From Candidatus Forterrea sp. (lineage in GTDB: Archaea > Iainarchaeota > Iainarchaeia > Iainarchaeales > JAAZKV01): a stretch of 5,273 nt of DNA. Position numbers and translations under genes: made by a program. Below the pieces are notes generated by a model. The model had not been told where the DNA came from. It saw only the letters and a list, made by a program, of their open reading frames with translations, and did no database searches. Location of the stretch: positions 1 through 5,273 of the forward strand of contig DYDN01000058.1 of assembly GCA_020717885.1 (NCBI GenBank), read 5' to 3'. Shown piece after piece: positions 1 to 5,209 of the stretch. Numbering within the stretch: position 1 is the first letter of the stretch; each line of letters starts with the position of its first letter.

Positions 1-7
1 ATATTAG

Positions 8-60
8 GCGCCGAGCGAGATACTGCGAGTCACAAAAGACTCGCAGAGGAGCGAAGGCGC
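8..60. repeat. Palindromic GC-rich element with a long hairpin
   Basis: A perfect 9-base-pair stem pairs CTGCGAGTC (23-31) with GACTCGCAG (38-46) around the six-base loop ACAAAA. An outer five-base pairing, GCGCC (8-12) with GGCGC (56-60), can close the structure. GAGCGA occurs twice as a direct copy in the intervening arms, at 13-18 and 49-54. The stretch is clearly richer in G and C than the genes to its right and no reading frame in it looks coding. It could be a dispersed intergenic palindromic repeat, a terminator-like structure after the hydrolase gene, or part of a small non-autonomous element. Copy number in the genome cannot be seen from here. Confidence 0.6.
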
Positions 61-69
61 AGTGGGGTC

Positions 70-88
70 ATAGGGGCGAAGCCCCTAT
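70..88. repeat. Perfect 8-bp hairpin with GAA loop overlapping the hydrolase stop
   Basis: ATAGGGGC (70-77) pairs perfectly with GCCCCTAT (81-88) around a GAA triloop. The minus-strand TAG that ends the hydrolase (87-85) lies inside the right arm, so this hairpin supplies the stop codon. It lies next to the larger palindrome at 8-60, and the two together make a structured block of about 80 bases. It has no U-tract directly after it on the minus strand, so it is not a classic intrinsic terminator; a repeat or an insertion scar fits better. Confidence 0.6.
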
Positions 89-585
89 CTCATTTTTCCA
101 AGCACCGGACTCTCTTTTTCAAAAAAACCGGAGTTCCTCATTTGTTCCATGTCATTGTTTGGTAAAATAAAAATTGATGGCGGAGAAATCACGCAAAGAG
201 ATTTTATTTCAGGGCGCATGGAAGCAAAAATACATGCGAGCTGCCCGCCCATACTATGCCCCCAAATCCCCACTCTATTTTTGTCGACGTTTGGAAGAGT
301 CTCAACAAAATCAAGCACAACCCCAATATCACTTAAATAATTAGAAAACCGATAATCATTCTCAATAGTTCCTTCGCTTGCTCCGGAGCCAGAGCAGTCA
401 AATCTTACTGCAAAGAAGCCATTTTTTGCCAAGAGCTCCGCAAGGGACTCTATATGCGCCTCTCCCTTATGCCCCGTAAAGCCATGCAAAAGAAGCACTA
501 GCGGGGAGTTTACCTGATACCTTGGCGAATGCACTACAACTGATAAGTTCAGGTTATTCTTGTTAAGGACTTTTAGGCTCTCCAT
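85..585 (-). CDS. Alpha/beta hydrolase, C-terminally truncated (possible pseudogene)
   Basis: This is the N-terminal two thirds of a serine hydrolase of the alpha/beta-hydrolase fold. With the ATG at 585 the product is 166 residues. The oxyanion-hole motif LLLHGFTGHKG starts near residue 31, the strand FAVRFDCSGSGASEG follows near 58, and the nucleophile elbow GHSMGG puts the presumed catalytic Ser at 111. The protein then stops at SPVLGKMR in what should be the lid region. Relatives are usually about 240-280 residues and carry the catalytic Asp and His in the missing part, so the product is unlikely to be an active hydrolase. The TAG lies inside a perfect hairpin next to a larger palindrome, which suggests disruption by repeat DNA; I could not find the missing part in any frame of bases 1-84. 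An in-frame GTG at 597 would add four residues, but it lies within the ribosome-binding sequence. The substrate cannot be predicted. Confidence 0.75.
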   Translation of the reverse strand: MESLKVLNKNNLNLSVVVHSPRYQVNSPLVLLLHGFTGHKGEAHIESLAELLAKNGFFAVRFDCSGSGASEGTIENDYRFSNYLSDIGVVLDFVETLPNVDKNRVGIWGHSMGGQLACIFASMRPEIKSLCVISPPSIFILPNNDMEQMRNSGFFEKESPVLGKMR

Positions 586-592
586 ACCTAAT

Positions 593-599
593 ATCACCT
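593..599 (-). promoter_or_regulatory. Ribosome binding site deciding the hydrolase start
   Basis: On the minus strand AGGTGAT is followed by seven bases and then ATG at 585. It matches the complement of the usual archaeal 16S 3' end. The alternative GTG start at 597 is made of bases of this site, so the ATG is preferred. If transcription started exactly at 597 the GTG could still be used without a leader. Confidence 0.6.
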
Positions 600-617
600 G
601 TGCGAAGGTTTAAGTAA

Positions 618-627
618 TTTTATAATT
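618..627. promoter_or_regulatory. TATA-like box in the divergent hydrolase / small-protein spacer
   Basis: TTTTATAATT is the best TATA-like element in the 77 bases between the two divergent starts. Read on the plus strand it predicts transcription from about 648, leaving a leader of about 15 bases that contains the AGGTGAT site of the small gene. Read on the minus strand, as AATTATAAAA, it predicts a start near 597-600, at the edge of the hydrolase ribosome-binding site. One roughly symmetrical box could serve both genes. This is inferred from position and composition only. Confidence 0.45.
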
Positions 628-650
628 GTTTGCCGCCACGATTATTTGCA

Positions 651-657
651 AGGTGAT
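651..657 (+). promoter_or_regulatory. Ribosome binding site of the 51-residue gene
   Basis: AGGTGAT, identical to the site before the hydrolase, lies five bases before the GTG at 663. It is the main reason for choosing that GTG over the internal ATG at 699 and for believing the short gene is real. Confidence 0.65.
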
Positions 658-662
658 TATTA

Positions 663-818
663 GTGGTAGTAGAATACGGTGAATTCAAAGGCAACAAAAT
701 GATAATCCTAAAAAGAAATGAACAGGACACTTTTCCTTTCCAATTCGGCAAAGGCAAGGCAAAACTCATAGTAGAGAATTATGATGCAATAAAGAAATTT
801 GTTGAAGAGAATCCTTAA
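663..818 (+). CDS. Small conserved-looking protein of unknown function, 51 residues
   Basis: This short gene starts with GTG behind a strong AGGTGAT site and ends with TAA, followed at once by a seven-T run. The product begins MVVEYGEFKGNK and has a strand-like segment MIILKR (13-18). An acidic or polar turn follows, then FPFQFGKGKAKLIVEN (24-39) and a predicted C-terminal helix, YDAIKKFVEEN. The layout is beta, beta, Gly/Lys-rich turn, beta, helix. The PFxFGxxKAKLIxEN stretch resembles short hypothetical proteins I associate with DPANN and candidate-phylum genomes; that is from memory, not a search. The order of elements is loosely like the PC4-type nucleic-acid-binding fold, but this is speculative. 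No signal peptide or membrane segment is seen. It is divergent from the hydrolase and convergent with MFS, so it is probably transcribed alone. Confidence 0.7.
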   Translation: MVVEYGEFKGNKMIILKRNEQDTFPFQFGKGKAKLIVENYDAIKKFVEENP

Positions 819-819
819 A

Positions 820-826
820 TTTTTTT
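820..826 (+). terminator. Poly-T terminator after the small gene
   Basis: Seven T residues begin two bases after the TAA of the 51-residue gene, which suits archaeal U-tract termination without a hairpin. More T-runs follow inside the 3' end of the convergent transporter gene (five at 865-869, five at 879-883, seven at 892-898, five at 909-913), and could act as back-up stops. Confidence 0.5.
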
Positions 827-853
827 AGGCTAGGCAGTTACATTAGTGGCTGC

Positions 854-1459
854 TTACGTCTTTCTTTTTATGCGCCTCTTTTTGGGTGCAGTTTTTTTAT
901 TAACGCGCTTTTTGTTCTTAATAAACATAAAGCAAATTACAACTAAAGAAAATACTGCAAACAGTATCATAAGCCAAATGAGTGTTTTAAATCCAAAGTA
1001 ATCCGCTACCACCGCGCCGATTACTGCTGATATTCCAAGAGATATTTGATAAACTCCTTCCCAAGCACCCCACTCTTCAGTTTCTTTGTTTTTATCAATA
1101 TGCCGTGAGTAAAATGAATCAAATGCAGGGACAACAAATGCCACGGATATACCAAGAACTACTTGCACTAAAAATAAATCCATCGGGTTTGTAACAAACA
1201 AATACCCCACAAATCCTGCCACTGCCAGCACTCTTGAGAGGAGAATTATTTTTTCCTCGTGCTTTGAACGATTCTCCCAAATACCAAGCAAAAGAATGAA
1301 TACTCCGCAAATTATTGTAAAAATCGCGTAAGAGTAACCCGCCGTAAGTATATCCCCACCAATTTCTTGAACATAAATCGCATAAATTGGTCCGAGCAGC
1401 CCCGCTGCGAGCCCGTAAAAAAAAGAGGATACTATCAGTAAGTCAATTATCTTATTCAT
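854..1459 (-). CDS. Half-size (six-helix) MFS-type membrane transporter
   Basis: A 201-residue integral membrane protein with six predicted helices, at about 4-29, 40-60, 70-90, 93-113, 135-155 and 158-180. The loop after helix 2 (GIWENRSKHEEK, 59-70) is a degenerate version of MFS motif A, and helix 4 is followed by the polar segment RHIDKNKETEEW (119-130). Ordinary MFS proteins have twelve helices. This is one six-helix unit with normal ends, and I recall similar stand-alone units of about 190-200 residues in candidate-phylum bacteria and DPANN archaea, so I read it as a natural half-transporter rather than a fragment. It would have to dimerise to form a usual MFS channel. The tail after residue 180 is very basic, with 13 Lys or Arg in 21, and presumably lies in the cytoplasm. 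No substrate is evident. The ATG at 1459 has no clear ribosome-binding site but has a TATA-like box about 33 bases upstream. Confidence 0.8.
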   Translation of the reverse strand: MNKIIDLLIVSSFFYGLAAGLLGPIYAIYVQEIGGDILTAGYSYAIFTIICGVFILLLGIWENRSKHEEKIILLSRVLAVAGFVGYLFVTNPMDLFLVQVVLGISVAFVVPAFDSFYSRHIDKNKETEEWGAWEGVYQISLGISAVIGAVVADYFGFKTLIWLMILFAVFSLVVICFMFIKNKKRVNKKTAPKKRRIKRKT

Positions 1460-1487
1460 TTAGTCGCCAGTACTACGAGGTATTCTT

Positions 1488-1497
1488 GTTTATTAAC
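1488..1497 (-). promoter_or_regulatory. Probable TATA box of the MFS gene
   Basis: On the minus strand GTTAATAAAC is centred about 33 bases before the ATG at 1459. A start about 25 bases downstream would leave only a few leader bases, which agrees with the lack of a Shine-Dalgarno sequence in that stretch. Confidence 0.4.
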
Positions 1498-1505
1498 CTT
1501 TTTTT

Positions 1506-1520
1506 GGGGGGTTTATCCCC
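1506..1520. other. Small G/C hairpin between the MFS and acd promoters
   Basis: A run of six G (1506-1511), TTTAT, then CCCC (1517-1520) can form a four-base-pair stem with a five-base loop, followed by the palindrome TGGCCA (1521-1526). It lies upstream of both TATA-like boxes of this divergent pair. It could be a regulator-binding site for either gene, or chance; nothing identifies a regulator. Confidence 0.25.
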
Positions 1521-1550
1521 TGGCCAGACTTTTCATAAACACTCAAAACC

Positions 1551-1560
1551 TTTTAATAAT
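1551..1560 (+). promoter_or_regulatory. TATA box of acd, leaderless promoter
   Basis: TTTTAATAAT is centred 24-25 bases before the A of the acd ATG at 1580. That is the expected distance from box to transcription start, and the bases between contain no Shine-Dalgarno sequence. The acd mRNA therefore probably begins at or next to its start codon. This contrasts with the AGGTGAT sites of the small gene and the hydrolase. Confidence 0.6.
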
Positions 1561-1579
1561 CATAAGCAGTTAATTCTTT

Positions 1580-3670
1580 ATGGCAAACAAATATTCGGCC
1601 AATTTAGAAGTTCTCTTTAATCCAAAAAGTCTGGCGATAATTGGCGCCTCAAATACTCCTGGAAAAGTAGGGTATGCCATAGTAAGAAATTTAATTGAGG
1701 CAAACTTCTCTGGAGAAATTTATCCGGTTAATCTAAATGAGCAAAAAATACAGGGACTTTTGGCATACCCTTCTGTGGGAAAAATCTCCTCAAACGTTGA
1801 TGCTGCAATAATCTGTGTTCCTGCAAAATTTGTTCCCGGAGTAATTAAGGAATGCGCCCAGAAGGGAATAAACGCTGCGGTAATAATAACCGCTGGGTTC
1901 TCTGAAACTGGAGAAGAAGGAAAAAAACTTGAAGAAGAAATACGAAAAGTGGTTGAAGCTAAAGAAATGGCAGTTGTGGGGCCAAACACACTCGGAATAA
2001 TTAATACTGAAAACGGGCTCAACGCCTCATTTGCCGCGAATTTCCCCCAAACGGGGGGAGTTGCGGTTGTTTCACAATCAGGCGCGTTATGCACGGCAAT
2101 ACTTGATTGGGCAAGGCAGGAAAAAATTGGTTTTAGTAAATTTATTTCAACAGGAAATAAATCATTCCTTGGAGAAGCGGAGTACTTTCACTATCTTGAG
2201 CATGATCCTTCAACAAAATCCGTGCTCGTGTATATGGAGTCTGTTAAGAATGCGCACAAGTTTCTAAAAGAAGCGGCGCAACTTGCGAAGAAGAAAGTTG
2301 TTGTTGTAATAAAATCAGGAAGAAGCGCTGAAGGACAAAGGGCCGCATCCTCCCATACAGGCGCGATGAGCGTTGATGATAAAATATTTTCCATCGCATG
2401 CAAAAAATCAAATATAATTAGAATAAATTCAATAGAAGGGTTTTTTGATATCGCAAAACTCCTCGCAAAAGTAAGGAAAACAAAAGGGTTAAGGCTTGCG
2501 GTTGTGACTAATGCCGGGGGGCCAGGAGTTATAGTTGCCGATTCTGCATCCGTACACAAATTCACTTTGCCCGAGTTTAGCATAAAGACACTCAAAACAG
2601 TGAAACAAATTAATCCGCACGCATCAAACCCTCTTGACTTAATCGGGGATGCAAAACCAATAAACTATCGAACCGCGCTCTCAGTATTACAGGCTGATAA
2701 TTCGATTGACCTTGTGTATGCACTACTCACCCCGCAAAGCATGACACAGCCGGAGCGGGTTGCGGACATGGTGGTTTCACTAAACGGTAAGAAACCCATA
2801 CTCTGTTCATTCCTTGGGGGAACAGCGGTTGCTCACGCAAAGAGATACTTAAAGGAAAATGGGGTTGCTGAGTTTGATACGCCTGAACGCGGAATAAAAG
2901 CGCTTTCACGGCTTTCGGATTATTACGAAAGAAAAAAAATGAAGAAATGCTTTGAACAAAAAATTGCCCCCAAAAAAAGCATTAAAAATCTTTTAGCAAA
3001 AAAACAATCGCTTTTGCTTGAAGAGTCATTTACTCTTTTAAAAGAATTCGGGATAAAAGCCCCAAAAACAATTTTCTTTACGAAAAAGAGCGAGATTGAT
3101 TTTGACAAAGTAAAGTATCCTGTGGCACTCAAAACTGCCTCGGGACTCGCACATAAAACGGACCACGGGCTTGTAAAAGCGAGTATTAATTCAAAAGAAG
3201 AGCTTGAGAAACAAATCGATTTTATGCTCGCAAAATCAAAAGAGATTTCAATCAAGCCGGTACTTGCAATGCAGGAAATGATAATTGGGCAGGAAGTGCT
3301 TCTCTCAGCAATAACTACGGAATTTGGCAAAGTAATTACATACGGACTTGGTGGGATATTTGTTGAAGTGATGAAAGATTTCTCGCAAAAAATCGCCCCG
3401 CTCTGCGAATCAGATGTTGAGGAAATGCTAAATGAAGTAAAGGGCACTGCAGTTCTTCGTGGAGCAAGAACAAAAAAGAAATATGATGTTGATGCTTTGA
3501 AGAGAACAATAAAATTAATTGCTTCGCTTGCGAATACATATCCGCAAATAAGTGAACTTGAAATAAATCCGTTAATTGTGACTGAAGAAGGGTGTTATGC
3601 GGTTGATGCGGTGACTACAATTATCCAAAAACAAAAGAAAACACCCAGAGTGGGCAAAAAGAAGAAGTGA
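1580..3670 (+). CDS. acd: Acetate-CoA ligase (ADP-forming), fused alpha-beta subunits
   Basis: A 696-residue cytoplasmic acyl-CoA synthetase of the NDP-forming superfamily. The family makes ATP from acetyl-CoA, ADP and phosphate, releasing acetate and CoA, the energy-yielding last step of fermentation in many archaea. Domains in order: CoA-binding Rossmann domain (about 8-140, with IIGASNTPGKVG and GPNTLGI at 134-140); two succinyl-CoA-ligase-like flavodoxin domains (about 150-450, with SQSGA at 165-169, STGNK at 190-194 and YME with Glu220); a Lys-rich linker (about 451-478); and a C-terminal ATP-grasp domain (about 479-682, ending with ELEINPLIV at 659-667). The phosphohistidine of the alpha part is His259 in SSHTGA. 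The second His of the beta part is His525 in AHKTDHGLV, where the common Gly-Gly of the motif is Gly-Leu. In Pyrococcus the two parts are separate subunits; here they are fused, as in several other archaea and some protists. The tail from 684 is basic, ending in four Lys. Acyl preference (acetate or branched-chain and aryl acids) cannot be told from sequence. Confidence 0.92.
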   Translation: MANKYSANLEVLFNPKSLAIIGASNTPGKVGYAIVRNLIEANFSGEIYPVNLNEQKIQGLLAYPSVGKISSNVDAAIICVPAKFVPGVIKECAQKGINAAVIITAGFSETGEEGKKLEEEIRKVVEAKEMAVVGPNTLGIINTENGLNASFAANFPQTGGVAVVSQSGALCTAILDWARQEKIGFSKFISTGNKSFLGEAEYFHYLEHDPSTKSVLVYMESVKNAHKFLKEAAQLAKKKVVVVIKSGRSAEGQRAASSHTGAMSVDDKIFSIACKKSNIIRINSIEGFFDIAKLLAKVRKTKGLRLAVVTNAGGPGVIVADSASVHKFTLPEFSIKTLKTVKQINPHASNPLDLIGDAKPINYRTALSVLQADNSIDLVYALLTPQSMTQPERVADMVVSLNGKKPILCSFLGGTAVAHAKRYLKENGVAEFDTPERGIKALSRLSDYYERKKMKKCFEQKIAPKKSIKNLLAKKQSLLLEESFTLLKEFGIKAPKTIFFTKKSEIDFDKVKYPVALKTASGLAHKTDHGLVKASINSKEELEKQIDFMLAKSKEISIKPVLAMQEMIIGQEVLLSAITTEFGKVITYGLGGIFVEVMKDFSQKIAPLCESDVEEMLNEVKGTAVLRGARTKKKYDVDALKRTIKLIASLANTYPQISELEINPLIVTEEGCYAVDAVTTIIQKQKKTPRVGKKKK
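3627..3660 (-). terminator. Possible U-tract terminator for purF within the acd 3' end
   Basis: The lysine codons at the end of acd give T-runs on the minus strand (five at 3660-3656, five at 3631-3627, with four-T runs between). They lie 40-75 bases past the purF stop. The 29-base gap between the two stops (3671-3699) has only short T-runs and no hairpin, so purF transcripts probably end inside the acd tail. This is an inference from base runs. Confidence 0.3.
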
Positions 3671-3699
3671 AAGAAATAGTTTATTTGTACAGTAATCTA

Positions 3700-5166
3700 C
3701 TAGCACTTCGAATCCGCTGCTCTTCCGCCTCCGGAGAAAAGTTTTAACTGCTCGCCCATTGTTGTCGGGTAGCAGCCGTTTAAGCAAGCAAGGCACATAT
3801 CTTTTTTATCAAGCCCAATTGCTTTCACAAGCCCTTCCTCAGTTTGATAAATTAATGAATCTGCGCCAAGCTCTTTACAAATAACCGCGTTTAAATCTTC
3901 TTTATCTTCATACTTTGCCGCAATAAGCTCGGCTCTTGAGCTCATATCAATTCCATAAAAACACGGCCATTTAACTGGGGGACAGGAAACCCTTACGTGA
4001 ATTTCTTTTGGGTTGCCGTGCTTCTTGATGAAACTAATAAGCTTTCGAAGAGTGGTTCCTCTTACAATACTATCTTCCACTAAAAATACTTTTTTTCCTT
4101 CAAGTACCTGCTTCACTATAGCAAATTTATCCTTTACCTTCTGTGCCCTATCACCCGACTCAATAAAAGTTCTTCCAACGTAACGATTTCTAATTAATCC
4201 CTCAACACAAGGAACCCCTAAACTTTCTGCGAATCCCTCTCCCGCCGGTCTGCTTGAATCAGGAACAGGGACAACAACACAATCCTTATCCATTTTTTCG
4301 GTTTCAAATTTTGCAAGTTCTTTTCCAAGAGAATGGCGCGCCTTGTAGACTAATACGCCCTCCATTACTGATGCGGGGTGGGCAAAATAAACCCATTCAA
4401 AAAAACAATACGCTTTTTTTCCAGAGGAAGCAAAACGCTCAACGCGAATGCTGTTATTTTCTTTTATTAGCGCACACCCTGGCGCGAGATCATTAAAATG
4501 ATCAAATCCGTTTGAGGTAAGCGCAACGCTCTCGCTTGCAAAAACCATGTCCCCGTCAGAAACCATGTAACTTAGGGGGCGAAAACCAAGCGGGTCACGA
4601 GCGGCAACAATTGCCCCCTCCGCGTTCATAAAAGCGAGATTATATGCTCCGTCAAGTTTTATTGAAGCATGCGCGAACGCATCAACAAGTGTTCCGCTTG
4701 TCTTAATTGATTTTGAGAGCATGTGCATTATTATTTCGGTATCCGTTTCCCTCACAAGGTGATAATTGTCCCGCTCAAGCCCGCGCTTAAGATCGGTATA
4801 ATTTGATATATTCCCATTAAAGCAAAAACTAAACCACTTATTTTTTCTTCCGTGCGCTCGTTCAAAGGGCTGAGCGTAGTTCTTATCATCTGCTCCGCTT
4901 GTCGCATATCGCACATGTCCAATCCCGGTAAGAGATTTATGTTTTTGCATTATTGGGGAGAATTTTTCCTTATGCTCTGCGTGAAAAACGTTATTAACAA
5001 GCCCTATTTCTTTGTAAGTTAGTAGGCGCTGAGTGCTCTCTGGATGATAAGTAGTGATTCCTGCGGAGAGCTGGCCGCGGTGCTGGAGCTGAAGAAGCAT
5101 CTTGTACAATAAGTATTCAGCGTTATCTTTTCCGCCGACACCGCAAATCCCGCATTTGTGGTTCAT
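3700..5166 (-). CDS. purF: Amidophosphoribosyltransferase (glutamine PRPP amidotransferase), Fe-S type
   Basis: A 488-residue enzyme of the first committed step of purine synthesis: PRPP plus glutamine gives 5-phosphoribosylamine, glutamate and pyrophosphate. The N-terminal half is an Ntn-type glutaminase. The nucleophile is Cys5 in CGICGV after a four-residue propeptide (MNHK), followed by LQHRGQ (26-32), GHVRYATSG (83-91), FNGNISN (116-122) and DTEII (142-146). The C-terminal half is a type I phosphoribosyltransferase with VPDSSRPAGEG (301-311), NRYVGRTFI (327-335) and the PRPP loop VEDSIVRGTT (363-372). All four cysteines expected to hold the [4Fe-4S] cluster of the Bacillus subtilis type are present: Cys254, Cys402 (PCFYGID), Cys458 and Cys461 (CLAC). 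Departures from the common motifs are Phe116 for the usual His before NG, Leu33 for the usual Glu after HRGQ, and Glu364 for the first Asp of the PRPP loop; none removes a core catalytic residue. Length is normal. It is convergent with acd and divergent from the gene at 5210; no other pur gene is in view. Confidence 0.95.
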   Translation of the reverse strand: MNHKCGICGVGGKDNAEYLLYKMLLQLQHRGQLSAGITTYHPESTQRLLTYKEIGLVNNVFHAEHKEKFSPIMQKHKSLTGIGHVRYATSGADDKNYAQPFERAHGRKNKWFSFCFNGNISNYTDLKRGLERDNYHLVRETDTEIIMHMLSKSIKTSGTLVDAFAHASIKLDGAYNLAFMNAEGAIVAARDPLGFRPLSYMVSDGDMVFASESVALTSNGFDHFNDLAPGCALIKENNSIRVERFASSGKKAYCFFEWVYFAHPASVMEGVLVYKARHSLGKELAKFETEKMDKDCVVVPVPDSSRPAGEGFAESLGVPCVEGLIRNRYVGRTFIESGDRAQKVKDKFAIVKQVLEGKKVFLVEDSIVRGTTLRKLISFIKKHGNPKEIHVRVSCPPVKWPCFYGIDMSSRAELIAAKYEDKEDLNAVICKELGADSLIYQTEEGLVKAIGLDKKDMCLACLNGCYPTTMGEQLKLFSGGGRAADSKC

Positions 5167-5176
5167 TTTATATTAA
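5166..5176 (+). promoter_or_regulatory. Probable TATA box of the gene starting at 5210
   Basis: TTTTATATTAA on the plus strand abuts the purF start codon. A transcription start about 25 bases downstream would fall at 5196-5198, just ahead of the AGGGGAT ribosome-binding sequence of the run-off gene. The divergent purF box lies within 30 bases, so the two promoters are interleaved and may compete. Confidence 0.45.
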
Positions 5177-5191
5177 TCCTTTGAGAAAAGC

Positions 5192-5198
5192 AATATAA
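5192..5198 (-). promoter_or_regulatory. Probable TATA box of purF
   Basis: On the minus strand TTATATT is centred about 29 bases before the purF ATG at 5166, predicting a very short leader or none. A weak ribosome-binding sequence, AAAGGAT (5182-5176), lies nine bases before the ATG and would be used if transcription starts further upstream. Confidence 0.4.
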
Positions 5199-5204
5199 GG
5201 GGAT
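5198..5204 (+). promoter_or_regulatory. Ribosome binding site of the run-off membrane-protein gene
   Basis: AGGGGAT differs by one base from the AGGTGAT sites at 651 and 593, and sits five bases before the GTG at 5210. This is the same spacing as for the GTG-started small gene at 663. Confidence 0.45.
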
Positions 5205-5209
5205 TGTTT

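Noticed and set aside
1..88. The palindromes at the left edge as a CRISPR repeat, tRNA or attachment site
   Set aside because: There is no series of repeats with spacers, no cloverleaf with an anticodon arm, and no integrase gene nearby. Only stem-loops can be supported.
85..597. The hydrolase starting at the GTG at 597
   Set aside because: That GTG is part of the AGGTGAT ribosome-binding sequence that is correctly spaced for the ATG at 585; the four extra residues MILG add nothing conserved. It is kept only as a less likely alternative.
854..1580. MFS gene and acd as a functional acetate-export and acetate-forming pair
   Set aside because: They are divergent neighbours, but nothing in the six-helix protein indicates acetate as substrate, and adjacency of one divergent pair is too little evidence.
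1387..1620. A plus-strand open frame of 77 codons over the MFS/acd intergenic region
   Set aside because: It begins inside the transporter gene on the other strand, spans both promoters and runs into acd out of frame. It has no ribosome-binding site and no recognisable sequence.
2923..3447. A 174-residue minus-strand open frame inside acd
   Set aside because: It is antisense to the strongly conserved ATP-grasp part of acd, its product is Ser/Phe-rich as expected for the reverse of Lys/Glu-rich coding, and it has no start signals. The same applies to the frames at 1720-2094 and 2191-2595.
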